Shown: positions 16,996 through 26,319 of the stretch, piece by piece
Numbering within the stretch: the stretch's first letter is position 1
How the letters are laid out: every line of letters begins with the position of its first letter
From: an uncultured Salinisphaerales bacterium
Lineage (GTDB): Bacteria > Pseudomonadota > Gammaproteobacteria > Nevskiales > OUC007
Length of the DNA: 40,856 bases
Direction of reading: 5' to 3'
NCBI GenBank assembly: GCA_937896565.1
Contig: CALBOV010000039.1
Coordinates: 1 to 40,856, forward strand
Notes under the pieces: model-generated
Databases searched by the model: none
The model's input: the letters and a program-made list of their open reading frames with translations, nothing else
Told to the model about the DNA's origin: nothing
Translations under genes and position numbers: made by a program

Positions 16996-19107
16996 ATGAC
17001 GCAACAAAGCCTGGAAAAAGGCTGTGAACGGCCCGTAGTGGCCGCAGTACGTCGCCACCATGCCCACCGGCTGTGGCCCGCGCTCTTGTTGATGCTGGCC
17101 GCCGCCTGCAGCGGCGGGGGTGATCCGCAGACGGGGGCGACCGACCCACCCGATGGTTGCGCGTCCAACCCCGACGACTGTGGCGTCGCCGAGAACTACC
17201 CGCTGATCGGCAAGGCGCGCGGTGGCAACGTCTGGGCGAATTACTGCGAGGACAAGGCCGATTCGGCCGTGCTGCCCCGCGACCCGCGCGAACTGCTGAC
17301 ACCCGGCGTGAACGACGGCCTCGCGGTGGCGTTCAACGCTAACTGGCAGTCCTGCGACATCGGCGTGGAACGCCCGACCACCTGCGGAGAGATGCGCGAG
17401 CAGGCGGAGATCGGCAAGTTCGTGGCGTTCGGAAACGGGGAGGTCGGCAGTCCGGTGGCGTTCGCGGGAGGCCAGGACGCGCCTTCCGGTGTGGACGCCG
17501 AGAACTACAACAATCTGTGGCAGGTCTGGGGGCTGTCCGAGCGCCCCGACAACTTCGATGAACTGGTCGCCCAGCGGCACGGTTCTCCGCTGGCGCCCTG
17601 GCCCAATCCCTACCCGCTCCCCGGCGAGGATCCGAACGAGACGAACGGTGGCTCGGGCCAACTGCCGCTGGCCTACACGCAGATCCGTGAACCGGACGGC
17701 ACCTGGACCGGCGAGATCGGCACCAAGGTCTGCGTGTTCTGTCACAACGGCCGCATCGACACCACGAATCCCGATGTCGAACTGGGCACCATGCTCGGCG
17801 GCGCCGGCAGTATCGGGGACTTCGCGGTCTCCGGCTCCGATCTAGACAAGGCCGCCGGTGTGCTCGCCGCGCCCAGCCCGACATCGCTGATCACGATCTC
17901 GACCAACCGCGGCACCGGCGCCATCGATTTCTTCCAGCTCGCGTTCGTGCTGTTCAGCAAGGGCGACCTGGAACTGTTGCTGAACCCCAAGATCCTGTTC
18001 AGCCAGGCGATCGGCAACATCAAGAGCCCGCCGTGGTGGAACCTGGCCTACCGGCCGCAGAAATTCCACGGTGCGATCCTGCCCACGGACGCGTCACGAA
18101 TCGATCTGGCGGCGTATTACGACCTGGTGTCCAGCCTGTCGGGCGATGACGAAGCCGCGCTGGCGTGGAACGACGCGCATTCGGGGCCGTTCCAGGTCTG
18201 GGCGGAGACACAGGCATCGCCGCGCTACCCGGGCGAGATCGACATGGATCTGGCCGAGGCCGGCGCGGTGCTGTTCCATGCCAAGGACCTGTGGGCCGAC
18301 AATCTCAACAATCCGGTGCCCCGCCCCGACGAGGGCAACGGCTCCTGCGCCAGTTGCCACGGAGCCTATTCACCTCGCTTCATCCATGATCCGGCCTATC
18401 TGGAAACGCCGGAACTGGGCGGGCTGGCGGCCTACACCGTGCCGATGGACGTGATCCGTACCGATCCGACCTACGCCGAGGCCATGCAAAGCCTGCGCAA
18501 TCCTGACGGCAGCTTCCCGAATGCCACCGACCAGCAGAACTTCCTCTGGTGCGGCCACGGGAACTACGGCGACACCGAGAATCGCACGCCCATCCTGCTG
18601 GCTCCGCCCCTGTGGGGCGTCTGGGCGGCCGCGCCCTATCTGCACAACGGCTCGATTCCGAACATCTGGGGCGTGCTCGATCCCGCCAGCCAGCGCCCGA
18701 ACATCTGGCGCCGCGTATCCGCGCCCGCCCGGCCGGATCAGGAAGGCGAGGTGGTCATGGGATACGACACCAGCTTCGAGCGCGCCTACGACACCGAGCA
18801 CCTGGGCTGGAAATACGACGAGCTCCAGTGTGGTGACGACGGGACCGAGCCGTTCCTGGCCTGCAGCCCGCTCAGCGAAGATCAGCCATCCACGGCGCAG
18901 CAGGCGATCAGCCTGCTGTACGAGCAGATCGGCATCACCTGGAACCTGCCCCGCCCGGCCGGCATCCGGATGAGCGAGCAGGACATCGAAAATCGAAAGA
19001 TCTACAACACCAATCTCTACAGCCAGGGCAACCAGGGACACGACTTCACGATGGTGCTCACCGACGCCGAGCGACGCGCGTTGATCGAGTACCTGAAAAC
19101 CCTGTAG
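16996..19107 (+). CDS. RoxA-like diheme c-type cytochrome, lipoprotein (copy 1)
   Basis: A 703-residue exported diheme protein. The signal ends in a lipobox (LLMLAAAC), so it should be anchored in a membrane as a lipoprotein. Heme sites are CVFCH (246-250) and CASCH (451-455), the spacing seen in rubber oxygenase RoxA. APYLHNG (about 546-552) is the conserved segment of the diheme peroxidase/MauG/RoxA group. Length fits RoxA (about 680). RoxA cleaves double bonds of poly(cis-1,4-isoprene) with O2; the substrate here is unproven, and a diheme peroxidase is the alternative. GGAGGAGACC precedes the ATG at 16996. The gene has two operator copies and shares its C-terminal YNTNLYSQGN...IEYLKTL with the two later paralogs. 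Confidence 0.8.
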   Translation: MTQQSLEKGCERPVVAAVRRHHAHRLWPALLLMLAAACSGGGDPQTGATDPPDGCASNPDDCGVAENYPLIGKARGGNVWANYCEDKADSAVLPRDPRELLTPGVNDGLAVAFNANWQSCDIGVERPTTCGEMREQAEIGKFVAFGNGEVGSPVAFAGGQDAPSGVDAENYNNLWQVWGLSERPDNFDELVAQRHGSPLAPWPNPYPLPGEDPNETNGGSGQLPLAYTQIREPDGTWTGEIGTKVCVFCHNGRIDTTNPDVELGTMLGGAGSIGDFAVSGSDLDKAAGVLAAPSPTSLITISTNRGTGAIDFFQLAFVLFSKGDLELLLNPKILFSQAIGNIKSPPWWNLAYRPQKFHGAILPTDASRIDLAAYYDLVSSLSGDDEAALAWNDAHSGPFQVWAETQASPRYPGEIDMDLAEAGAVLFHAKDLWADNLNNPVPRPDEGNGSCASCHGAYSPRFIHDPAYLETPELGGLAAYTVPMDVIRTDPTYAEAMQSLRNPDGSFPNATDQQNFLWCGHGNYGDTENRTPILLAPPLWGVWAAAPYLHNGSIPNIWGVLDPASQRPNIWRRVSAPARPDQEGEVVMGYDTSFERAYDTEHLGWKYDELQCGDDGTEPFLACSPLSEDQPSTAQQAISLLYEQIGITWNLPRPAGIRMSEQDIENRKIYNTNLYSQGNQGHDFTMVLTDAERRALIEYLKTL

Positions 19108-19118
19108 CGGCGAACCAC

Positions 19119-19164
19119 CGCCGAAGGCTGCCGCGTCAGCCGACCGACGCGGCAGCCTTCGGCG
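19119..19164. terminator. Bidirectional terminator-like hairpin
   Basis: A perfect 19-bp inverted repeat (CGCCGAAGGCTGCCGCGTC and its complement) with an 8-base loop between the convergent RoxA-like and patatin genes. The right arm lies within the patatin coding end (the PKAAASVG tail). There is no T-tract, so termination is inferred from the stem and its position. Confidence 0.55.
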
Positions 19165-20629
19165 CGGCCTCGGGCGGCGGTGTCACGGTGATGTCGGAGG
19201 GATGCCGCAGCGCATCGTCCTGGCCGAGACGCCCGAGGATATCCTCCAGCGTGCGCGACACGCGGGTGGCGTTGCGGATCATCTCCAGCTTGGGCCAGCT
19301 CGCATGCTGACCGGCGTCGATGATCCGGTCGATCTCGTCCGCGTTCATGTAGTGCAGCGCCCTGAGCGGCCGGATCAGCCCGGGCGGCGGCAGGATGTTC
19401 ACGTCACCGCTGTATTCCTGTGTCCACACCGCCATGAGCGAACTGACGACATGTCGCAACTCCGGCCAGCGGCGGCCGTAGCGGTGGGTCATGCGCTGCG
19501 CCAGATGGGCGATGTTCTTCGCCGAATGATGCGCGAACAGCCGCAGATCCTGAGACAGCGATGCCGGGTATTGCACCGGCAACATCACCGCGAACGGATT
19601 CACCTGGCTGACGATGTAGTGATTGACGGCGAATAGCCGCGAAAGACGCCGCGCCGGCAGGTCCTCGCTGACCGAGCCGTCCACCCACTTGCGGCCAGGC
19701 AGATAGGGCTGGATCTCGCCCCGATGGTTTTTCGCCATGAGCTGGACCGGCGGGAAGAAGCCGGGCACGGCACAGGACGCCATCACCGCCGAACGAATGC
19801 AGACGTTGGGCGAGGTGATTGCGTTGAGCAACCGGGAGGTCTGATGCAGCGCCGCCGGCGACACGGTGATGTTGATGTGCAGTCCGGTGATCTCGAAGGC
19901 CTCGGCGAAGGTCAGATCCGGCACCAGGCGGCAAATCGTCGAGCGGATGTCGCGCTGATCGAAATACGGAATCACGCCGAACTTGCGCTGCGCGGAGCGG
20001 CTGCTGGTCGGCTGCACCTCGAACTGCTCCGCGCGCAGAATCCCGTCGAGCTGCTCGCGGGGATAGCTGCCGACCATCGCCACGGTCAGCGATCCCGCGC
20101 TGGAACCGGACATCCCCCGGGGCAGCAGATCGGCCTCCATCAATGCCCGGACCACACCGGTGTGAAAGCTCCCGTAGGCGCCCCCTCCGCTGAGCAGCAA
20201 TGCCGAGCGTCCGAAGCAGAGATTCGCGCGGCGGAAGAAATCCAGACGCTGCGCCCGTGTCACGCCGCCGCCATCCGACCGGGCCAGATGTTCCAGAGCC
20301 TCGCAAAGCGCGTCGACGTACTCACCGATCAGCGATTTCGTGCCGGCTTTCGCGCGCTCGTAGAGTTCCTTGGACCCCATCCGGCCGAAGTTGCCGTGCA
20401 CGCCCTCGTTCAGCGCATCCAGCAGCGCGGCATCATCGCCGGCGGCCCGCAACGCGCGCAGGGCGTCCAGCCTCGCGCGGATCGCCTTGTAGTCATAAAT
20501 CCGGGTCTGCTCGACGCCGCGCCAGCTGGCCGCCCCGGTCGCCGCGTCATGCGCCTCCGCCGCCGTGCGCCAGTCCGCGTATGAATCCGCACGCGCCATG
20601 CGGTTGGCTATCTCCGTGAGTTCACCCAT
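19136..20629 (-). CDS. Patatin-like phospholipase / triacylglycerol lipase with DUF3336
   Basis: A 497-residue serine lipase. An N-terminal DUF3336-type helical region (residues about 1-135) precedes the patatin core. The core has the oxyanion motif LLLSGGGAYGSFHTG, the nucleophile elbow GSSAG (Ser177) and the catalytic Asp in KWVDGSVSEDLP. This arrangement matches the fungal/plant TGL3-5/SDP1 group of neutral-lipid lipases. No signal peptide is seen, so it is probably cytoplasmic or membrane-peripheral. It may release fatty acids from storage lipid or from the imported substrate. It is convergent with the first RoxA-like gene and divergent from the TonB receptor operon. Confidence 0.88.
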   Translation of the reverse strand: MGELTEIANRMARADSYADWRTAAEAHDAATGAASWRGVEQTRIYDYKAIRARLDALRALRAAGDDAALLDALNEGVHGNFGRMGSKELYERAKAGTKSLIGEYVDALCEALEHLARSDGGGVTRAQRLDFFRRANLCFGRSALLLSGGGAYGSFHTGVVRALMEADLLPRGMSGSSAGSLTVAMVGSYPREQLDGILRAEQFEVQPTSSRSAQRKFGVIPYFDQRDIRSTICRLVPDLTFAEAFEITGLHINITVSPAALHQTSRLLNAITSPNVCIRSAVMASCAVPGFFPPVQLMAKNHRGEIQPYLPGRKWVDGSVSEDLPARRLSRLFAVNHYIVSQVNPFAVMLPVQYPASLSQDLRLFAHHSAKNIAHLAQRMTHRYGRRWPELRHVVSSLMAVWTQEYSGDVNILPPPGLIRPLRALHYMNADEIDRIIDAGQHASWPKLEMIRNATRVSRTLEDILGRLGQDDALRHPSDITVTPPPEAAPKAAASVG

Positions 20630-20810
20630 TCGATTCCTGTTTCGCTCCGGTCGGTGTGGGTTTTCGTCAAGCTGCCCTAGCGGGCGTCAAAGCCGCGTAA
20701 ACGAAGGATCGTCGGCTACCGCCCGCACGACCCGTTACCGTCGCGCAGTCACCACCATGCCGGGAGTTTCCCGGACGGAAGCACTGGGCGCGGGCTGAGA
20801 AACCCATAAG

Positions 20811-20838
20811 TTGACATTTGTCGTATTTTAACTAAATT
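20811..20838 (+). promoter_or_regulatory. Promoter of the TonB receptor operon
   Basis: TTGACA (20811-20816), a 16-base spacer and TAAATT (20833-20838) make a good sigma-70-like promoter about 90 bp upstream of the first TonB gene. The operator palindrome covers the -35 box, which fits repression. Confidence 0.5.
20812..20823. promoter_or_regulatory. Palindromic operator before the TonB receptor operon
   Basis: TGACATTTGTCG, an 11-of-12 match to the TGACATTTGTCA palindrome, preceded by T to give TTGACA. It lies in the divergent space between the patatin gene and the TonB receptors and overlaps the -35 box. Confidence 0.6.
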
Positions 20839-20928
20839 GGGACCCAATAGCGAAGCGGGAAGCAAGCCGGTCACGGCGCAAATCGACGCTCCGCAAATAA
20901 GAACAGACGACGTGTGCGGTGTGGAGAG

Positions 20929-23439
20929 ATGACGGGAAATCACTGGAGTTGGGGCATCCTGATCGTGCTGGCGAGCGCCGTGCCGCTGACGGGTCACGCC
21001 CAGGACGACGATTTTTTCGACGAGCTGTTCGCCGAGGAGCGCGAAGACTCCACCTCGGAACCCGCATCCAGCCGGCCAGCGGACGACGGTGAAGCCAGCA
21101 CCGCCCCGCAGCGCGACCCTGATGCCGACCAAACGCCGGAGACCGTCGACGTCATCCAGCTTCCCGAAGAGCAGAAGACCTTCGACGACGACGCCCCGCC
21201 CCGCACACGCAGCCGCCTGGTCGAGGAAATCGTCGTCACCGCCCAGAAGCGCGAAGAAAGCCTGCAGGACGTTCCGATCTCGGTGCAGGCCTTCTCGGGC
21301 GACAAGCTCGACGCGCTGGGCATCACCGAGCAAACCGACCTGCAGCGCATCACGCCGGGGCTGAACGTCACCGAGCAGGTCAGCTACACCATCACGTTTC
21401 TGCGCGGGATCGGCACCGACGCGACCATCGCCGCCGACCCGAGCGTCGCCACCTACATCGACGGCATCTACTACCCGTTCGCATCCAACCTCGCGCAGAA
21501 CTTCGGCGCGGTGGAACGCATCGAGGTCCTGAAGGGCCCCCAGGGCACGCTGTTCGGCCGCAACGCGACCGGCGGCGCCATTAGCATCCATACCAAGAAG
21601 CCCGAGTTCGAAGGCTTCTTCGGCGAGTTCATGGGCGAGGTCGGCAGCTTCGACCGCAAGCTCGGCCGCGTCCATCTCAACCTGCCGATCGGCGACACCA
21701 TGGCCGCCAGCATCACCGCCCTGCGCGGCGAGAGCGAGGGCTACTACAGCGGGCTGCACGGCACGCCCCGGCGCCCGATTCCCGGCAACAGGCAGGAGGG
21801 CTACCGCATCAAGCTGCGCGCCCAGCCGACCGAGAACCTGGACATCAACCTCGCCGCCCTGCATTTCGAGATGTACCTGGGCACCGACAGCGTCGGTTTC
21901 ACCTCGGATCCCTCCGCGCTTGGCGCCACCCTGGGCATACAGCCGCAACCGGGCTACGAAGGCGAGGTCGACGCCCTGCTGCGCAACGACACCGACGCCA
22001 ATGACGTGGTCTACGGCTCCATCGAGTACACCGCACCGTGGTTCGACGTGAAGCTGCTCGGCAGTGACCAGCGCATGGACACCTACGGCGTGCGCGACTT
22101 CGACGGCTCGCCCCGGCCCCTGATGGTGCTGGCCACGCCCAGCCAGTACATCGATGCCCAGTCCGCGGAAATCCAGATCCTCTCCAATGGCGAGTGGGGT
22201 CCGGACTGGCTGGAATGGATCGTCGGCGGCTTTTTCTTCCAGGCCGAGAACGGTTTCGGCGAGCTCGACTTTCAGGTCGCCGGGCTGGATCTGGCGACGG
22301 GCACCGTCCTCGGTATCGCGCTGCCACCGGCGCTGGTCAACCTGCTCAACACGGTGGTCGAACCGCTGCCGATCGGTCTGCCCACCGGCGAGTTCGATCT
22401 CACCGGTCTGATCGGCACCGATTCACGCGCGGTGTTCGCGCAGACCACGATCTCGTTCACCGAATGGCTGGACCTGACCCTGGGTGGCCGTTATCAGGTG
22501 GAGGAACGGTTCATCATCGAATCCACCGCCAATCTGGACACCTCGGACGGCGAGATCCCGCTGATCAACAACAGCAACCGCGCGGAGGACAGCGACGGCA
22601 ACCCCTACCCCACGCGTGACATCCAGAAGGACTTCACGCCCAAGGTCTCGCTGCAACTGCGCCCGTTCGACAACGACACCCTGATCTACCTGTCCTGGCA
22701 GGAGGCGATCAAGGCGGCGACCTACAACACGGTCGTGCTCTACACCGCTCCGAACTACGTCGAGCCGGAAGAGTTGCGCGCCACGGAGATCGGCATCAAG
22801 ACGTCGTTCTTCAACGGCCTGGCCACGTTCAATGCCGCCGCGTTCGACTACGACGTCAAGAACCTGCAGACCTACTACCTGTCGCTGTTCGCCGGCGGCG
22901 TGATCAGTTTCCAGAACGCCGGTCGCGCCAAGATTCGCGGGCTGGAGTTCGACACCCTGCTGCAGCTGTTCCCCAGCGTGATCGACAACCTCGTGCTCGC
23001 GGGTGGCGCCGCCTACCTGGACACGGAATACGTCGACTTCGACGGCGCCTCGGGCTTCGGGGAAAACGGCGCGTTCCGGCAGAACCAGAACAACACCGGC
23101 AACCAGGTGATCCGGACGCCGGAACTCACCGCGACCGCATCACTGAGCAAGACCTGGGATGTGCCCGGCGGACCGCTGGAGCTGGCCTTCGATGCCTATT
23201 ACACCGACGATTTCTACTACGAGGCCACCAACCGCGATGCCTCGCTGCAGGAGTCGTACTGGCTGTTCGGCTCCAGGATCAGCTACCTGTACGCGCCGTG
23301 GGATCTGCGCGCGACCTTCAGCGTCGACAACCTGACCGACGAGTTCTACACGGCCGGCTTCTTCGCCACGGATTTCGGCGTGCAGCCCACGCTCGCACCG
23401 CCGCGTTCCTACCGTTTCCAGATGATCTGGAACTTCTAG
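20929..23439 (+). CDS. TonB-dependent outer-membrane receptor (copy 1)
   Basis: An 836-residue receptor with a 24-residue Sec signal ending GHA, an unusually long acidic/proline-rich linker (about 80 residues) and a TonB-box-like EEIVVTAQKR. The plug domain follows (VPISVQAFSGDKLDALGI, then VLKGPQGTLFGRNATGGAI). The 22-strand barrel ends in an aromatic C-terminus (RFQMIWNF). Receptors of this EIVVTAQKREESLQDVP type are frequent near hydrophobic-compound and terpenoid degradation genes, and their cargo is usually not iron. The ATG at 20929 is chosen because it gives a clean signal peptide aligned with the second receptor. It has the shared operator upstream and is cotranscribed with the next receptor. 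Confidence 0.92.
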   Translation: MTGNHWSWGILIVLASAVPLTGHAQDDDFFDELFAEEREDSTSEPASSRPADDGEASTAPQRDPDADQTPETVDVIQLPEEQKTFDDDAPPRTRSRLVEEIVVTAQKREESLQDVPISVQAFSGDKLDALGITEQTDLQRITPGLNVTEQVSYTITFLRGIGTDATIAADPSVATYIDGIYYPFASNLAQNFGAVERIEVLKGPQGTLFGRNATGGAISIHTKKPEFEGFFGEFMGEVGSFDRKLGRVHLNLPIGDTMAASITALRGESEGYYSGLHGTPRRPIPGNRQEGYRIKLRAQPTENLDINLAALHFEMYLGTDSVGFTSDPSALGATLGIQPQPGYEGEVDALLRNDTDANDVVYGSIEYTAPWFDVKLLGSDQRMDTYGVRDFDGSPRPLMVLATPSQYIDAQSAEIQILSNGEWGPDWLEWIVGGFFFQAENGFGELDFQVAGLDLATGTVLGIALPPALVNLLNTVVEPLPIGLPTGEFDLTGLIGTDSRAVFAQTTISFTEWLDLTLGGRYQVEERFIIESTANLDTSDGEIPLINNSNRAEDSDGNPYPTRDIQKDFTPKVSLQLRPFDNDTLIYLSWQEAIKAATYNTVVLYTAPNYVEPEELRATEIGIKTSFFNGLATFNAAAFDYDVKNLQTYYLSLFAGGVISFQNAGRAKIRGLEFDTLLQLFPSVIDNLVLAGGAAYLDTEYVDFDGASGFGENGAFRQNQNNTGNQVIRTPELTATASLSKTWDVPGGPLELAFDAYYTDDFYYEATNRDASLQESYWLFGSRISYLYAPWDLRATFSVDNLTDEFYTAGFFATDFGVQPTLAPPRSYRFQMIWNF

Positions 23440-23707
23440 GGAAGCACCGATGTATTCACACCACCAAGACGGAGCCAGTTTTTCCGCAAGCCTAGGCGGA
23501 GTGAGTGCCGCTTGGTTATTCCAAGTCAGCGAACGACAACGCAGGATTGCGGAAAAACCGGCCCGTTCCATACGGATTGCGCCTGAAATGAGGCCATGCA
23601 GCGTTACTCGTCGCTCATTTGGAATGACCAAACCTCTCTCCTCGCGCCTTGCCTGGCCTCATTTCAGGCGACAACTTGGCGGCGTTAATACATCGGTGCT
23701 TCCCTAG
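23436..23707. mobile_element. MITE-like palindromic element, 272 bp, with perfect terminal inverted repeats
   Basis: Begins CTAG+GGGAAGCACCGATGTATT and ends with the exact reverse complement, so the termini are perfect 21-bp inverted repeats (18 bp plus CTAG). CTAG may be a 4-bp target duplication or part of the repeat. Inside are further nested inverted repeats: a perfect 17-bp pair at 23580-23596 and 23654-23670, a 14-of-15 pair (CCAGTTTTTCCGCAA / TTGCGGAAAAACCGG) and an 18-of-21 pair around TTGGTTATTCCAA. There is no credible transposase ORF. It occupies exactly the space from the stop codon of one TonB gene to just before the start region of the next. Confidence 0.75.
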
Positions 23708-23725
23708 ATGACTCGGATGGCGGGA

Positions 23726-26275
23726 ATGACCTACGGGATGAGATGGCTGGGCGGCGCCTCGCTGGCCGCAGGACTTTTCGTCAGTGCGGGTCATGCGCAG
23801 CAGGATGACGATGCCTGGCTGGACGACATGTTCGGAGAGTCATCCGAACCTCGGGACGCCGCCCCGTCCGAGCGCGAGCCCTCGGAGACGAAGCGAGACG
23901 ACACCGCCGGGACCGCACCGGAAACCGTCGAGACGATTCCGCTGCCGCAGCCCGAATCCGAGCCCCTGCCATCCGCCCCGCGCCAGCGTCGGACCATCGA
24001 GGAAATCGTCGTCACCGCCCAGAAGCGCGAGCAGGGACTCAGCGAGGTGCCGATCTCGCTGTCGGCCTTCGACGAGAACTTTCTGATCGAGAATGGCATC
24101 AGCGATTTTCGCGATCTATCCGCCTTCGTCCCCAACGCCCGGATCGACGCCAACGGCACGCTGCCGCAGCTGAGCATCCGCGGGTTCAACGCCCATCCCC
24201 TGAACCGGGCATTCGAACAGGCCATCAGTCTGGTCGTGGACGGGGTCACCTACGGCACCTCGCCCTTTTTCCAGACGCCGTTGTACGACATCGGACGGGT
24301 CGAGGTCCTGCGCGGACCGCAAGGCACGCTGTTCGGCAAGAACAGTACGGCCGGCGCGTTCAACATCACCACCCGTGAAGCCGATGCCGACCGGATCGAA
24401 GGCCGTATCAGCGTCCAGGGTGGCGAACTGGAGCGTGAGCGCGTGGAACTCGGTGTCGGCGGCCCGCTGGGCGGCGTCGGCCACTGGCGCATCGCCGGGC
24501 TCTACGATGCCCGCGACGGGCTGATCGAGAACACCACGGCCGCGACGGTGCCTGCGGCCAACGAGCGCATCAACGCACGGGACCGCCGCGCCGCGCGGCT
24601 CAAGCTGGCATTTCCCGACATCGGCGGTTTCGGGCTGAAACTGGGCGCGGAAACCGTGGACGTGTCGCTGACCGGATTCGGCGCCGAGTTGTACCTCGTG
24701 GCTCCTGAGGCGGAAGGGCTTTACCGGCTGTTCGACCCGGATTTCGATACCACGCCCAACAACTACGTCGGCTCGATCGACGCGCCCGAGTTCACGGAGA
24801 TCACCGGCGAGATCTACACGCTGGAGCTGACCCGCCCCCTGGGGGGCTGGGACATGACGCTGGTCGGCGGCTACGCGGAACTGCTGTTCGAGAACGCCGC
24901 CGACACCGATTTCGGACCGGCGCCGTCCCTGACACTGCTTCAGAAGGACAACCACCCGCAGACGACGGTGGAACTGCGCACCGCCTCGCCGGAGATCGAC
25001 GGCCTGTTCGGACTGGACAGCCTGTTCGGCCGCGATCTCGGAAGCAGCCGCCTGACGGCCGGGGTGTTCTGGCAGGACCGCGGTTTCGAGGACAGCGAGG
25101 CCGGGCTGCGCATCGACCCGACCGCGACGATCGTGTTCCTGGCCGGCGACACCCTGCCCCTGCCGATCCCGATACCGGACCCTCTGCCCATCGTGTTCCC
25201 GCCGAACCAGCCGCAGGACGATGAAATCGGCATCATCTATTACGACCAGACGACGCGATCGGCGGCCCTGTTCGGGCAGTTCGAATGGTCCCCGACCCCG
25301 CCGCTGACGCTGCAGCTCGGCCTGCGGTATTCCGACGAAACCAAGGAGGCGGACTGGAACTCGGTCACCGTCCAGGGCACCGGGCTGCTTGCACGCGCCG
25401 CGCTGGGCCGCCAGCCTTACACGGCCAGCCGCGAACGCTCTGAGCAGCAGCTCAGCCCCAAGGTGCTGGTGAGCTACGCCTTCTCGGAGGACGTCAACGC
25501 CTACGCCGGCTGGGTCCGGACGTTCCGCGCCGGCGGCTTCAATCAGATCGCATCCACCGGCGACCCCGAGGGTCTGGAGTACGACGAGGAACAGGTGCGC
25601 TCCTGGGAGGCTGGCACCAAGCTGACGCTGCTGGACGGGGCGGCCAACCTCAACATCGGCCTGTTCTGGATGAACCTGGAGGACTTCCAGGTGGTCACTC
25701 AGGACCCCAGCGACGTCGGTTTCACCGTGCTCAACGCCGGCGAGGCCCGCGCCCGCGGCGTGGAGATCGACGGCCTGTGGCTGGCCAACCAGTGGTTCAG
25801 CCTGCAGGGCAGCCTTGGCTACAACGACAACGAATTCCTGAATTTCCCGTTCGGCACCTGCGCGGCCGGCAGCGAGGACACGGACGGCGACGGGGACGAG
25901 CGCTGTGACATCACCGGCGAGCCGCTGGATTTCGCGTCCAAACTCACGGTCACGCTGAATCCGCGCGCCGACTTCACCCTGCCCTGGCACGGGCTGTCTC
26001 TGACGGTGGGCGCGGTCGCCGCCTACCAGAGCGAGTATTTCGCCGACAACGCGCTGCGCGACGAACGCGTCAAGCAGGAGGGCGTGACCCGCTGGAACGC
26101 CAACATCGGACTCGGTGCCGCCGACGGAAGCTGGCGGTTCCGTCTCGTGGGCGAAAACCTCACCGACGAGGTCGTGGCCAGCTACAAGAGTGATGTGCCG
26201 CTGGCGACGGATACCTACTACCAGACGCTTGAGCCCGGACGGCTGCTGTACGGCGAACTGAGCTGGCAGTTCTGA
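23726..26275 (+). CDS. TonB-dependent outer-membrane receptor (copy 2)
   Basis: An 849-residue receptor paralogous to copy 1. It has a signal ending GHA, an acidic linker starting QQDDDAWLDDMF, a TonB-box-like EEIVVTAQKREQGLSEVP, a plug with VLRGPQGTLFGKNSTAGAF, and a barrel ending in GELSWQF with the terminal aromatic. The start at 23726 (MTYGMRW) gives a 24-residue signal of the same length as copy 1. In-frame ATGs at 23708 and 23717 are alternatives. The ribosome site is weak, and the palindromic element now lies directly upstream, so its expression may have been altered by the insertion. It probably brings the same class of hydrophobic cargo across the outer membrane. Confidence 0.9.
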   Translation: MTYGMRWLGGASLAAGLFVSAGHAQQDDDAWLDDMFGESSEPRDAAPSEREPSETKRDDTAGTAPETVETIPLPQPESEPLPSAPRQRRTIEEIVVTAQKREQGLSEVPISLSAFDENFLIENGISDFRDLSAFVPNARIDANGTLPQLSIRGFNAHPLNRAFEQAISLVVDGVTYGTSPFFQTPLYDIGRVEVLRGPQGTLFGKNSTAGAFNITTREADADRIEGRISVQGGELERERVELGVGGPLGGVGHWRIAGLYDARDGLIENTTAATVPAANERINARDRRAARLKLAFPDIGGFGLKLGAETVDVSLTGFGAELYLVAPEAEGLYRLFDPDFDTTPNNYVGSIDAPEFTEITGEIYTLELTRPLGGWDMTLVGGYAELLFENAADTDFGPAPSLTLLQKDNHPQTTVELRTASPEIDGLFGLDSLFGRDLGSSRLTAGVFWQDRGFEDSEAGLRIDPTATIVFLAGDTLPLPIPIPDPLPIVFPPNQPQDDEIGIIYYDQTTRSAALFGQFEWSPTPPLTLQLGLRYSDETKEADWNSVTVQGTGLLARAALGRQPYTASRERSEQQLSPKVLVSYAFSEDVNAYAGWVRTFRAGGFNQIASTGDPEGLEYDEEQVRSWEAGTKLTLLDGAANLNIGLFWMNLEDFQVVTQDPSDVGFTVLNAGEARARGVEIDGLWLANQWFSLQGSLGYNDNEFLNFPFGTCAAGSEDTDGDGDERCDITGEPLDFASKLTVTLNPRADFTLPWHGLSLTVGAVAAYQSEYFADNALRDERVKQEGVTRWNANIGLGAADGSWRFRLVGENLTDEVVASYKSDVPLATDTYYQTLEPGRLLYGELSWQF

Positions 26276-26319
26276 CCCGAGCAGCCTGACCGGGCATCCC
26301 GCCCCGGCGCCACCAGGTC

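Noticed and set aside
23440-23703. Small ORFs inside the palindromic element (for example 23450..23707)
   Set aside because: They lie within nested inverted repeats and show no transposase or other domain.
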